A stretch of DNA of 64,000 bases from Bacilli bacterium. GTDB lineage: Bacteria > Bacillota_I > Bacilli_A > RF39 > UBA660. How positions within the stretch are numbered: position 1 is the stretch's first letter; each line of letters opens with the position of its first letter. The translations under genes and the position numbers were made by a program. Below the pieces are notes generated by a model. That model was given only the letters and a program-made list of their open reading frames with translations, had not been told where the DNA came from and did not search any database. Of this stretch, positions 1-8,557 are shown one piece after another. Location: NCBI GenBank assembly GCA_017513865.1, contig JAFWMN010000008.1, positions 124,001-188,000 of the forward strand, in the 5' to 3' direction.

Positions 1-1
1 A

Positions 2-673
2 ACAATGAATCTTTGGTTTGATATGATTAAAAATTATAGTCATCGTGATCAACTTTCTTTTAATTATTGTATCCAAAAGACAGGTTTAAAAGTTAAATGG
101 ATTAACAAAAAGGTTTTTAATAATGAGTGGTTTTCTTGGAAAAAACATAATTACATTCGAAAAATAAATAAATATCGATTATATTTTGGCGATGATAACG
201 CTTTTGATATGGACTGTGATCTGCAGGGAGATTATGTTATCGATGGTAATAAATATATTATAAATACTAAAATTCCTGTAAATTCTGATAAGTTGATTAT
301 TGCGCCTTGTCATACTGAAGCTGTCTTGTTAAAAAGTGTATATTTAAATGGAAAATTAGTTAATAATTATGACACTTTAAATACGTATAAATTAGATGAA
401 TATGATTTATTTTATGATGATGTTCCTTTTATTATAATTAGTAAAAAATTTGAAAAGAATAAAAAAATAGTTTTGGAATTAGAAATGAAAGTTTTGGAAA
501 ATGATGATTTAATAGAGGTTATTAATAAATTGGGGCAAATGCTTAAAAAAGATGAGGATACTATTAAGAAAAAGGATTTTGAGTTATCTGAGTTAAGAGG
601 ACAAATAAAGGCATTATATAATAGTAAGTCATGGAAAATTGTTAATACAATTAGAAAGTTTTTTCGAAAATAG
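2..673 (+). CDS. DUF616-like glycosyltransferase, C-terminal part (5' end outside window)
   Basis: The reading frame is open to the left edge, so the ATG at base 5 is internal and the true start lies outside. The first visible residues (WFDMIKNYSHRDQLSFNYC) match the end of the DUF616 glycosyltransferase-like domain, where a conserved S-x-RDQLSF segment is typical. About 150 residues of unknown sequence follow. The end is a predicted coiled stretch and a basic tail (SKSWKIVNTIRKFFRK) of a kind common on membrane-associated glycosyltransferases of polysaccharide loci. It is the left part of the surface-polysaccharide cluster. The family call rests on a short segment. Confidence 0.6.
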   Translation, partial: TMNLWFDMIKNYSHRDQLSFNYCIQKTGLKVKWINKKVFNNEWFSWKKHNYIRKINKYRLYFGDDNAFDMDCDLQGDYVIDGNKYIINTKIPVNSDKLIIAPCHTEAVLLKSVYLNGKLVNNYDTLNTYKLDEYDLFYDDVPFIIISKKFEKNKKIVLELEMKVLENDDLIEVINKLGQMLKKDEDTIKKKDFELSELRGQIKALYNSKSWKIVNTIRKFFRK

Positions 674-693
674 ATAATAACTTTCTTTTTTTA
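653..693 (+). terminator. Rho-independent terminator after the DUF616-like gene
   Basis: AGAAAGTT (653-660) pairs with AACTTTCT (679-686), and a run of seven T follows. The loop holds a second small palindrome, TTTTCGAAAA, and the TAG stop codon. It separates the first gene from the promoter of the ABC exporter genes. Confidence 0.6.
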
Positions 694-698
694 ATAAT

Positions 699-727
699 TT
701 GTCATTATTTTGCCAGTTTGATATAAT
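699..727 (+). promoter_or_regulatory. Sigma-A promoter for the polysaccharide ABC exporter operon
   Basis: TTGTCA (699-704), a 17-base spacer and TATAAT (722-727). The -10 box is preceded by TGA, giving an extended -10. Transcription should begin near 734, leaving a leader of about 90 bases before the start at 823. The promoter probably serves the long co-directional run that follows. Confidence 0.75.
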
Positions 728-777
728 ATTCTGTGGGTTATGCAGTTTTCTAATACTGACAGTTATAGATTTTTTAA

Positions 778-797
778 ATTAGTTGTGATAAACTAAT
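778..797 (+). promoter_or_regulatory. Leader hairpin or operator-like inverted repeat
   Basis: ATTAGTT (778-784) and AACTAAT (791-797) form a perfect 7-bp inverted repeat with a 6-base loop. It lies in the leader, 15 bases upstream of the Shine-Dalgarno of the ABC ATPase gene. It has no T-run, so it is not a terminator. It could be an mRNA element or a protein-binding site; function unknown. Confidence 0.35.
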
Positions 798-822
798 ATT
801 AGGTATAAAAATGGAGGGTAAA

Positions 823-1560
823 ATGGAAAACAAAGATTGTGTTATTGAAGTAAAAAACATTAGTAAAGACTTTGTAATCTATGGTGATAAAGCTAATACT
901 TTGAAGGAAAAAGTTATTAGATTTAGAAATAATAAAAAAGAAGTTTTTCATGTATTAAAAAATATTAATTTAAAAATAAATAAGGGTGAAACAGTGGCTT
1001 TAATAGGGGTAAACGGAAGTGGTAAAAGTACTCTTTTGAAACTAATTAGTAAAATTATTTATCCTTCAAAAGGGAACATTTCTGTAAATGGTAAATTAAC
1101 TTCTTTATTAGAATTAGGTGCTGGATTTCATCAGGATTTTTCTGGCAGAGAAAATATATATTTCAATGCTTCTATTTTTGGTCTTTCTAAAAAGGAAATT
1201 GATAGTAGAGTTGATGATATTATAGAGTTTTCAGAGCTTGGAGATTTCATTGATGCCCCTGTTAGAACTTATTCTTCTGGAATGTATATGAGATTAGCGT
1301 TTTCGGTAGCAATAAATGTTGATGCGGAAATTTTACTTATTGATGAGATTTTAGCGGTTGGTGATCAACGTTTCCAAGATAAGTGTTTAAATAAAATGTT
1401 AGAATTAAAAAATCAAGGTAAAACAATGGTTTTTGTATCACACTCTGCTGAATCTGTTAAATTTTTATGTGATAGGGCTGTATGGCTTAGCGAAGGTAAA
1501 ATAAAAATGGATGGAGAAACAGAGCATGTATTAGAAGAGTATATTAAGGAATGTGGGTAG
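823..1560 (+). CDS. Polysaccharide/teichoic acid ABC exporter, ATP-binding subunit (TagH/Wzt type)
   Basis: This is the ATPase that powers export of a finished, lipid-linked glycan across the membrane with the permease encoded next. Visible motifs are Walker A (GVNGSGKST, about residues 62-70), the shortened signature YSSGMYMRL typical of the TagH/RfbE/Wzt branch, Walker B (ILLIDEILAVGD) and the H-loop (FVSHSAE). The protein is about 245 residues and lacks the long C-terminal carbohydrate-binding domain of some Wzt proteins. The ATG at 823 is chosen over the one at 811 because GGAGGG ends five bases before it, whereas 811 overlaps the Shine-Dalgarno itself. Its stop is 8 bases before the permease start. 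Confidence 0.88.
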   Translation: MENKDCVIEVKNISKDFVIYGDKANTLKEKVIRFRNNKKEVFHVLKNINLKINKGETVALIGVNGSGKSTLLKLISKIIYPSKGNISVNGKLTSLLELGAGFHQDFSGRENIYFNASIFGLSKKEIDSRVDDIIEFSELGDFIDAPVRTYSSGMYMRLAFSVAINVDAEILLIDEILAVGDQRFQDKCLNKMLELKNQGKTMVFVSHSAESVKFLCDRAVWLSEGKIKMDGETEHVLEEYIKECG

Positions 1561-1568
1561 GTGATAAA

Positions 1569-2342
1569 ATGACTTTATTTAGTAATTTATATAATTATAG
1601 AGAATTTTTAAAGACATCTATTCTTAAAGATTTTAGAGGTAAATATAAAAAATCTTTTTTAGGGATACTTTGGAGTTTTTTAAATCCTTTATTTCAGCTT
1701 TTAATTTATTCTTTAGTTTTTCCACATATAATGGGTAATAAAATTGAAAATTATACGGTATATTTGATTGTTGGTCTTATGCCTTGGACTTTTTTTAATA
1801 ATACTATTATTCAAAGTGCGGCTTGTATTGTGACCAATGGTGGGATTATTAAAAAAGTATTTTTTCCTAGGGAAATTCTTCCAATATCAACTTTGACAAG
1901 TAATTTAATTAATTTTTTAATAACACAAATTATTGTTTTATTAGCATTAATTTTTAGTGGTATTGGTATTGCAAAAACGATAGTTCTTTTTCCATTAATT
2001 GCTTTATTACAATATATTTTACAGATGGGTTTAGCATTTATTTTTTCAGCTATTACAGTATATATTAGGGATGTTGAATATATAATAAACATTTTTATGA
2101 TGTTAATGTTTTATTTGTGCCCGATTCTTTATGCTCCAAGTATGCTTCCTCCTGAATTATTAAATGTGTTGAAGTTAAATCCAATGTTTGAAATTATTAC
2201 TTTCTATAGACAAATTTTATATGAAGGAGTTCTTCCAAACATGCATACTGTTTTTAAAATTTTCTTAGTTTGTGTAGGCGTATTGTTTATTGGTTATATG
2301 ATATTTAGACGTTTAGAAAAGAAATTTGCAGAGGAGTTATGA
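1569..2342 (+). CDS. Polysaccharide/teichoic acid ABC exporter, permease subunit (TagG/Wzm type)
   Basis: An ABC-2 type integral membrane protein of about 257 residues. An N-terminal amphipathic stretch (FLKTSILKDFRGKYKKS) is followed by roughly six membrane segments. The pattern F-R-GKYKKSFLGILW at the start and the conserved LNPMFEI near the C-terminus are typical of TagG/Wzm permeases. The ATG at 1569 follows AGGTGA closely; an in-frame ATG at 1551 inside the upstream gene is less likely. With its ATPase it should form a 2+2 exporter. The locus also has a Wzx-type flippase at 9828. Confidence 0.88.
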   Translation: MTLFSNLYNYREFLKTSILKDFRGKYKKSFLGILWSFLNPLFQLLIYSLVFPHIMGNKIENYTVYLIVGLMPWTFFNNTIIQSAACIVTNGGIIKKVFFPREILPISTLTSNLINFLITQIIVLLALIFSGIGIAKTIVLFPLIALLQYILQMGLAFIFSAITVYIRDVEYIINIFMMLMFYLCPILYAPSMLPPELLNVLKLNPMFEIITFYRQILYEGVLPNMHTVFKIFLVCVGVLFIGYMIFRRLEKKFAEEL

Positions 2343-2345
2343 TAT

Positions 2346-4073
2346 ATGAAAATTTTTTCTTTTTTTAAAAATGTTGTTGTTTTAATGTGGCAAAGGCATC
2401 ACTTCTTGATTCCTCCTAAATATTGGAAAAAATATTTTTGTTCTTTTATTAGAAAAATTAATAATAAAAGAGAATATTTGAATCCTTTTGTTGTTAAAGA
2501 GTATAATACTTGGCTTAAGACCAAGACTAATGTTAAAGAAGTTTCTCTTGCTTATAAACCTTTAATTTCTTTTGTTATACCTGTATATAATATTGAACCT
2601 GAATATTTAAAAGATTGTTTAGAATCTATTTTAAATCAAAGTTATCAAAACTTTGAAATTTGTTTAGCTGATGATAAATCAACAAATCCTGATACTATTA
2701 AGACACTTAAAGAGTATGAAAGTAAAGATTCTCGTATAAAGGTTAATTATCGTAAAGAAAATGGCCATATTTCTAAAGCTACAAATACCGCTTTAGAGAT
2801 GGTTACTGGCGATTATGTAGCTTTAATGGATGATGATGATATTTTAACTGTTGATGCATTATATCAAGTAGCTTGGGCAATAAATAAATATAAGGATATT
2901 GATTTTATATATTCTGATGAAGATAAACAAGATATGGATGGAAATTACTGTGAACCACATTTTAAACCCGATTTTTCAGAATATTCATTTAATGGTGGTA
3001 ATTATATATGTCATTTTACAGCTATCAAGAAGTCATTATTAGATGAAGTTGGCGGTTTTCGTCATGAATATGTAGGGGCTCAAGATTTTGATTTGTTTTT
3101 AAGATGTACTGAAAAAGCAAAACATATTTATCATATCCCAGAGATTTTATATCACTGGCGAAAAGTTCCTGGATCAACGGCTGATACTATTGGCAATAAA
3201 AATTACGCCATTGAAAATGGTAAAAAAGCAGTTGAAGAATCTTTAAAACGAAAAGGAATTGATGGTTATGTAACTGTACCTATTAAAACAACACATTATA
3301 TTGTTCATTATAACCTTCCAGTTATGCCTAAGATATCAGTAATAATGATCGATAATTCTAAGTCATCTGCTATAAAAAATATTAGAAAATTTAAGGATCT
3401 TAATTATAAAAATTTAGAAATCATTGTCAACTATAAAGAATTGCGTGGATATGAAAATGTTATTTTTAGTAGTGAAACTGATATTAATAAATTGATTTCT
3501 CTAGCAAAAGGTGAGTATATACTTATTGTTTCGGGAAAAATATCAATTAAAAATGCGGATATTTTAAAAGAAATGGTTGGTTATGCGTCACGTGATAATG
3601 TGGGAGTTGTTGGTCCTAAGATATACCATTATGGTAAAATGATTAAAAGTGCGGGATTGATTTTAAGTAATAAATATATATATTCTGATGCTTTTAAAGA
3701 TTATTTTAACGATTCTTATGGGTTATATGGAAGGCTACTAGTTCCTTATAATTATAGTGCTTTGTCCGATGTATTTATGATGTTTTCACGACGCAAATAT
3801 GATGAAGTTGGTGGTTTTAGGAATGATGTTAATTTTGTTCTTAGTTCAATTGATTTTTGTTTGAAATTAATTAGTAAAAATTATCAAAATATTTTACTTT
3901 CATATTTATATGTTTATCAGAAAGATAATAAGCGTATTCAGCTGTATCAAATGTTAGAATCTGAAAAAGATATTCTTAGGGCTTCTTGGAATTTAGATGA
4001 TGATAAATATTACAATAATAATTTAAGTAAATTATATCCTTTTATGCTTGGGGTTGACGATAATGAAAAATAA
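2346..4073 (+). CDS. GT2 glycosyltransferase with two GT-A domains, the second degenerate
   Basis: A 575-residue protein. An N-terminal basic/aromatic segment (about 1-40) contains RHHFLIPP. The first GT-A domain starts at about residue 72 (ISFVIPVYN) with a metal-binding DDDD at about 162-165 and a QDFDLFLR acceptor motif. The second GT2 unit (from about 330) keeps the overall pattern but has VSGKI where the paralog at 18182 has the NNDTE metal motif. I infer that only the first domain is catalytic. The gene begins three bases after the permease stop and overlaps the next start. It transfers an unknown sugar from a nucleotide donor during repeat-unit assembly. Confidence 0.85.
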   Translation: MKIFSFFKNVVVLMWQRHHFLIPPKYWKKYFCSFIRKINNKREYLNPFVVKEYNTWLKTKTNVKEVSLAYKPLISFVIPVYNIEPEYLKDCLESILNQSYQNFEICLADDKSTNPDTIKTLKEYESKDSRIKVNYRKENGHISKATNTALEMVTGDYVALMDDDDILTVDALYQVAWAINKYKDIDFIYSDEDKQDMDGNYCEPHFKPDFSEYSFNGGNYICHFTAIKKSLLDEVGGFRHEYVGAQDFDLFLRCTEKAKHIYHIPEILYHWRKVPGSTADTIGNKNYAIENGKKAVEESLKRKGIDGYVTVPIKTTHYIVHYNLPVMPKISVIMIDNSKSSAIKNIRKFKDLNYKNLEIIVNYKELRGYENVIFSSETDINKLISLAKGEYILIVSGKISIKNADILKEMVGYASRDNVGVVGPKIYHYGKMIKSAGLILSNKYIYSDAFKDYFNDSYGLYGRLLVPYNYSALSDVFMMFSRRKYDEVGGFRNDVNFVLSSIDFCLKLISKNYQNILLSYLYVYQKDNKRIQLYQMLESEKDILRASWNLDDDKYYNNNLSKLYPFMLGVDDNEK

Positions 4074-4632
4074 GTGTTTTAAGATTATTTATGTTTTTTT
4101 GATTATTTTTGGTATTTTTTCTGTTTTCTTTTTATTAATTCATCCTTTAAAGAAAACGGTTCAATATGTTCATTTTAATGTAAAAAACAAAGTGTATTCA
4201 GAAACTTTTGATTCTAAAGTTGAGCAAGATTTTGAGATTGTAGAAGATGGAACTTTTAGAATACTGTTTTTTTTGAATTATGAAACGACATATGATAATT
4301 TAAATATTAAAATGCTTGATTCTGACAATAATGTTATATTTGATAATCAAGTTGAAGAGTACAGTGCTTCGTCTATGTATTTTGAATTTACTCCACTTGA
4401 TGTCGGTAATTATAAGTTAATTATTGAAGATTTGGATGGTGATTCTTTAGAATTAATTACGTCAAAGGCTACAAAGGAAGCTAGTTTAAAAAATGATAAT
4501 AGTAGAACGCTTAAGTTTGTTACTTATTATAGAGATAATTATTATTTTTATTTATGGTATCCAGTTTTCTTATTTGCATTTTTATTTACAATTTATCCTT
4601 TTATATGGGGTGATATGAATGAAAAAAAATAG
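4063..4632 (+). CDS. Bitopic membrane protein with an extracytoplasmic beta-rich domain, function unknown
   Basis: A protein of 189 residues with a membrane helix at about 7-28, an exported domain of about 115 residues rich in acidic and beta-forming residues (a TYDNLNIKMLD region resembles jelly-roll folds), and a second membrane helix near the C-terminus (YLWYPVFLFAFLF). I do not recognise a family. The ATG at 4063 overlaps the preceding gene by 11 bases and the gene itself overlaps the DUF2142 start by 14, so translation is probably coupled. A TTG at 4048 is a weaker start. It may be an accessory subunit of the following DUF2142 protein. Confidence 0.7.
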   Translation: MKNKCFKIIYVFLIIFGIFSVFFLLIHPLKKTVQYVHFNVKNKVYSETFDSKVEQDFEIVEDGTFRILFFLNYETTYDNLNIKMLDSDNNVIFDNQVEEYSASSMYFEFTPLDVGNYKLIIEDLDGDSLELITSKATKEASLKNDNSRTLKFVTYYRDNYYFYLWYPVFLFAFLFTIYPFIWGDMNEKK

Positions 4633-6541
4633 TATTATATTATTAATTATTTTATTATTTATATCTTTTGTTTCTAGTTTTTTCATATACAATTTTGAAA
4701 TTTTGAAATTGAATTCTGCCGATAGAAAATTAATTGATATTCCTTTAAATGATATGAAATATGAGGGTTTTAATTATGATTCTGATGGGGCTTTACATTC
4801 GGTAGATGGCAGTGAAAAGAGTATTAAAATATCTTATAAAGGATATATAAACAAACTTGTTATAAATTATAAAACTAAAAAAAATTTTGCTTTTAATATT
4901 AAATATGGTAGTAAAGATTATTACAATAAAAAAAGTGTAGGGGAGCTTGAAGAAGCATTTACACTAAGATTAAATAAATCAGTTACTAGTTTTAGAAGTA
5001 ATGTAAATAATTTGGATTTACTTTTTAAAGATCAAGATTCTTTTAAAATTAATAGTGTTAAAATTGACAATAGAATAGGATTTAATTTTTATTTATCTAT
5101 TTTTATATTTTTATCATTATTAGTATTTTCAATATTATATTTATATTTTAAATCTAATTTGTTTGGTGGAAAAATTGAAAAACTATTTTTATCTTTAATA
5201 CTTATTTTTGGTTCTATGTTTATCATATTACAACCAGCAACGACAAGTTTTTCATTTGATGATCAAATTCATTTTAGTGAAATTTATAGGTTGTTTGAAT
5301 TTGATGGGGTATCTGAATGGCCTCAAAGTTATTATGATATGACAGAAATAATGCCTTTTGATAATGGTGTTAGCACATTTGAAGAGAGGGAATTACAAAA
5401 CAAATATTTAGATAGTAGTGATGAAATAGTTAGAACAGATATTAATTCCCCTTTGATTACTTATAATCAAGTTGGTTATATTGCTCCTGGCTTTGTTTTG
5501 AAACTATGTCAATTAATTGGTATTGGAACATCTTTAACAATTATTTTGACTAAATTTTCAATGCTTTTTGTCTATGCGATTGTTATGTATTTTGCAATAA
5601 AGAAAGTTCCACGTGGCAAAAGAATTATGTCAGTATTTGGGTTGTTTCCTTCAATAATATTCTTAAGTGCTCAATTTTCGTATGATCCACCTATAATTGC
5701 GGCTATATGTTTATTTGTAGCATATTATTTGAATTTAATGGAAAATAAAAATGAGAAATTAGATTTTAAAACTGCTCTTATATTGCTTATTTCTGTTATT
5801 ATTGCTTCATTTATTAAGGTAGTATATGCTCCTTTAATATTGCTGTTATTATTTATTCCTAAAGATAAATATTTATTTAAAAAGCAATCAAAGTTTTATC
5901 GAATAGGTGTCATATTGATTTTTATATTATTAGTTTCAACCTTTTTATTACCGGCAGCTTCGGCGGTTTCTGATTTAGGTGATATGCGAGGAGGAAATAC
6001 AAGTGTTTCTGGTCAGGTTTCTACAATTATTAAGAATCCAGTTGGATATATTAAAGTATTAAAGGATACGGCTGGCAAATTGTTTGCTAATAAACTATTT
6101 AGTGAAGCTACTTTGTATAATTATTCTTATGTTTTTGTTATGAAACAGATTGAGGTTAAAGATAATAATATTTATATTATGTTTTTACTTTTATTTGTTT
6201 TTGCTATAATAACTGACTCTTATCGTGATAGTAGGCATGTCAATATTGAGCAGGACAAAAAGTTTAAAATATTAAGTATTATACTTAATTTAGGAATTAT
6301 TGTTCTTATATGGACAGCATTATATATTTCATATACACCTGTAGGTGATTTGGGTATAAATGGTGTTCAAAACCGTTATTTTTTACCAATACTTATTCCA
6401 TTTATTATGTTTAGTATTTCAACAGATAAAATTAAAAATACTTTTGATATGAAAAAATACGATACTATTATTATGACAATTATTTCAATTTGTATATTAT
6501 ACTCTTTGTATTCTGTATTTTTACTAAGCTTTTGTATGTAA
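4619..6541 (+). CDS. DUF2142 family polytopic membrane protein (predicted GT-C-like)
   Basis: A 640-residue integral membrane protein. One N-terminal helix is followed by an exported region (about 30-155), then ten or so membrane segments. The loop DDQIHFSEIYRLF after the second hydrophobic block corresponds to the acidic/His motif of DUF2142 proteins, resembling the catalytic loop of lipid-dependent GT-C glycosyltransferases. DUF2142 genes are usual members of rhamnan and teichoic-type polysaccharide loci. A role in adding sugars from a polyprenyl-phosphate donor outside the membrane is inference. GGGGTGAT precedes the start, and a terminator follows the stop directly. Confidence 0.75.
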   Translation: MKKNSIILLIILLFISFVSSFFIYNFEILKLNSADRKLIDIPLNDMKYEGFNYDSDGALHSVDGSEKSIKISYKGYINKLVINYKTKKNFAFNIKYGSKDYYNKKSVGELEEAFTLRLNKSVTSFRSNVNNLDLLFKDQDSFKINSVKIDNRIGFNFYLSIFIFLSLLVFSILYLYFKSNLFGGKIEKLFLSLILIFGSMFIILQPATTSFSFDDQIHFSEIYRLFEFDGVSEWPQSYYDMTEIMPFDNGVSTFEERELQNKYLDSSDEIVRTDINSPLITYNQVGYIAPGFVLKLCQLIGIGTSLTIILTKFSMLFVYAIVMYFAIKKVPRGKRIMSVFGLFPSIIFLSAQFSYDPPIIAAICLFVAYYLNLMENKNEKLDFKTALILLISVIIASFIKVVYAPLILLLLFIPKDKYLFKKQSKFYRIGVILIFILLVSTFLLPAASAVSDLGDMRGGNTSVSGQVSTIIKNPVGYIKVLKDTAGKLFANKLFSEATLYNYSYVFVMKQIEVKDNNIYIMFLLLFVFAIITDSYRDSRHVNIEQDKKFKILSIILNLGIIVLIWTALYISYTPVGDLGINGVQNRYFLPILIPFIMFSISTDKIKNTFDMKKYDTIIMTIISICILYSLYSVFLLSFCM

Positions 6542-6567
6542 GAGAGATTTATTCTTTCTTTTTTTAT
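6540..6567 (+). terminator. Rho-independent terminator after the DUF2142 gene
   Basis: AAGAGAGA (6540-6547) pairs with TCTTTCTT-type sequence (6553-6560) through one G-T pair, with a 5-base loop, followed by T-rich sequence. It starts at the last base of the stop codon. Confidence 0.6.
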
Positions 6568-6570
6568 TTA

Positions 6571-6599
6571 TTTACTTTGCTAATGAATTAATGTATAAT
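6571..6599 (+). promoter_or_regulatory. Probable sigma-A promoter for the acyltransferase gene
   Basis: TTTACT (6571-6576), a 17-base spacer and TATAAT (6594-6599). It lies directly after a terminator and 22 bases before the start codon at 6622. Confidence 0.6.
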
Positions 6600-6621
6600 T
6601 ATCTTAGAGGGTGGTGCGGTT

Positions 6622-7761
6622 ATGAGTGAAGTGAAAGTACGTCAATCAAATTTTGAACTTATGCGGATTATCTCAATGTTGATGATAATTATATGGCATA
6701 TTTTTTATTATGGGATAGATAGAAATTTAACAGCTTCTAATATAAGAGTATTTTATGATTTTTTTAGTGCTGTTTTTGCTATTCATGTTAATTCTTTTGT
6801 TTTACTTTCTGGGTATTTTCAGTGTGAATCGAAATTTAAGATGTCTAAATTATTAAAACTAAACGATTCAATTATTTTTTATAAAATTTTAATATTTATA
6901 ATTTTTATATTTTTGGGTATTGCGACTACTGATCTTATTACAGTTGTCAGAAATGTTGTTCCATTTGATTTGGAAAATTATTGGTTTATGAGAGTTTATA
7001 TAATTATGTATATTTTTTCACCATTTTATAATATGTTTTTAGATAAATTATCTAAAGCTGATCATAAAAAGATATTGTTTGTAATGTTTTTACTTTTTTC
7101 AGTTCTTTCAACTTTGACTAAACAAGAGGCAACTATGGATGCTACTGTTAATGGTGGTTATTCAATTGTTAGTTTTACATTTTTATATTTTGTCGGAGCT
7201 TATTTTAGAAAATATCCAATTAAAGAATCTTATTTCGGTAAAAAGTTTTCTTTTGAAATGCGTAAGTTAATATTTATATTTTTATTTTTTATCTTAGTAA
7301 TTTTTAATTTTTCTATTCATATTACTAGTATTAAATTACTTGAGCAAGGCGGTTTTATGGCTTATTTTGGCAATATTTTGTATATTGGTTTTCTTAAGTA
7401 CGATAATCCAATTGTTGTTTTACAGGCCATCTCTTATTTTATGATTTTTTATCACATGAAATTTTCTAATAAAATAGTTAATTTACTTTCATCTACAGCT
7501 TTTGGAGCTTATTTGATTCATGATAATTTGTTTATGAGACGTAATTTATATCAAATATTTAATTTTCCTTTATTCATTACTTCAAGAAGAATTTTTATAA
7601 AAATATTTGCTGTGGCTATTATTATTTATTTAGCTTGTTTTATAATTGATATAACGCGACAATATTTGTTTAAATTTATATCTGAAACTAAGGTTGCTAA
7701 ATGGTGGAGAAGAAAATACCGTGGTTATTTAAGTGATCTTGGTTTTAATATAAATTGGTAA
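6622..7761 (+). CDS. Membrane acyltransferase, acyltransferase_3 (OafA) family
   Basis: A 379-residue polytopic protein beginning RQSNFELMRIISMLMIIIWH, the classic N-terminal signature of acyltransferase_3 proteins with the catalytic His in the first helix. About ten membrane segments follow. Family members move acetyl or succinyl groups onto exported sugars, so this is likely the O-acylation step for the polysaccharide of this locus. The ATG at 6622 follows GAGGGTGG. The gene has its own promoter and terminator, so it is a single-gene transcription unit within the cluster. The acyl donor and target cannot be read from the sequence. Confidence 0.85.
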   Translation: MSEVKVRQSNFELMRIISMLMIIIWHIFYYGIDRNLTASNIRVFYDFFSAVFAIHVNSFVLLSGYFQCESKFKMSKLLKLNDSIIFYKILIFIIFIFLGIATTDLITVVRNVVPFDLENYWFMRVYIIMYIFSPFYNMFLDKLSKADHKKILFVMFLLFSVLSTLTKQEATMDATVNGGYSIVSFTFLYFVGAYFRKYPIKESYFGKKFSFEMRKLIFIFLFFILVIFNFSIHITSIKLLEQGGFMAYFGNILYIGFLKYDNPIVVLQAISYFMIFYHMKFSNKIVNLLSSTAFGAYLIHDNLFMRRNLYQIFNFPLFITSRRIFIKIFAVAIIIYLACFIIDITRQYLFKFISETKVAKWWRRKYRGYLSDLGFNINW

Positions 7762-7788
7762 GAAAAAGATAGTTTCTTTTTCTTTTTA
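7760..7788 (+). terminator. Rho-independent terminator after the acyltransferase gene
   Basis: AAGAAAAAGA (7760-7769) and TCTTTTTCTT (7775-7784) form a perfect 10-bp stem with a 5-base loop, then T's. Two bases of the stop codon are in the stem. Confidence 0.75.
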
Positions 7789-7789
7789 A

Positions 7790-7818
7790 TTGCTATGTTG
7801 CTTTATTTTTAGTATAAT
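7790..7818 (+). promoter_or_regulatory. Probable sigma-A promoter for the DPM-like operon
   Basis: TTGCTA (7790-7795), a 17-base spacer and TATAAT (7813-7818), 26 bases before the start at 7844. It probably drives the co-directional, mostly overlapping genes to about 16.95 kb, where the next terminator is found. Confidence 0.65.
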
Positions 7819-7843
7819 TAATAGTAGTAAGGAGAAGTATGTT

Positions 7844-8557
7844 ATGAAGATTTTATTGGTTGTCCCAGCTTATAATGAAGAAAAAAGTATATTAAAAGTT
7901 TATAAAAAGATTACGGAACATAATAAACATAATCAACTTAAATATGATTGTATTGTGATAAATGATGGTTCAAAAGATAAAACAGAAGAAATATGTATTA
8001 AAAATAATATTCCTTATGTTTCATTAGTTCATAATTTAGGAATCGGTGGAGCCGTGCAGACAGGCTATAAATATGCCTTAGAAAAAGGGTATGATATTGC
8101 TGTTCAATTTGATGGTGACGGCCAGCACGACATAAATCATATTAGTAATATTGTGGAACCAATCATAAATGGTGAGGTTAATATGGTAATTGGTTCTAGG
8201 TTTATTGATGATAATTCTAGTGAGTTTAAATCAAGTTTATTACGAAGATGTGGTATTAAAATTATTTCCTTTTTTATAAAACTTGTTACTAGAAAACGGG
8301 TTTATGATACAACTAGTGGTTTTAGAGCAGTTGATCGTAAATTAATTGAATTTTTTGCTACTGATTATCCAACTGAGTATCCTGAACCAGTATCAACAAC
8401 CAAGATTTTAAGATGTGGTTATAAGGTTAAAGAGGTTCCTGTTAGCATGAATAAAAGAGAAGCAGGGGTATCTAGTATTACAGCTTGGAAAAATGTTTAT
8501 TATATGATTAATGTTGTTTTGTCAATTATTTTGGTTGGATTGGAGAAGAGGAAATGA
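7844..8557 (+). CDS. GT2 polyprenyl-phosphate glycosyltransferase (DPM/GtrB-like)
   Basis: A 237-residue GT-A enzyme with VPAYNEE at the N-terminus, NDGSKDKT, the NLGIGGAVQTGYKYA helix, the metal motif QFDGDGQHD and TSGFRA. This pattern is that of enzymes that load a sugar onto polyprenyl phosphate. No large C-terminal membrane domain is present, only a hydrophobic end. The ATG at 7844 follows AAGGAG; the upstream in-frame start at 7790 has no ribosome site and lies in the promoter. It overlaps the DUF2304 gene by 4 bases, a common pairing. It probably supplies a lipid-linked donor to a GT-C enzyme such as the DUF2142 protein (inference). Confidence 0.85.
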   Translation: MKILLVVPAYNEEKSILKVYKKITEHNKHNQLKYDCIVINDGSKDKTEEICIKNNIPYVSLVHNLGIGGAVQTGYKYALEKGYDIAVQFDGDGQHDINHISNIVEPIINGEVNMVIGSRFIDDNSSEFKSSLLRRCGIKIISFFIKLVTRKRVYDTTSGFRAVDRKLIEFFATDYPTEYPEPVSTTKILRCGYKVKEVPVSMNKREAGVSSITAWKNVYYMINVVLSIILVGLEKRK

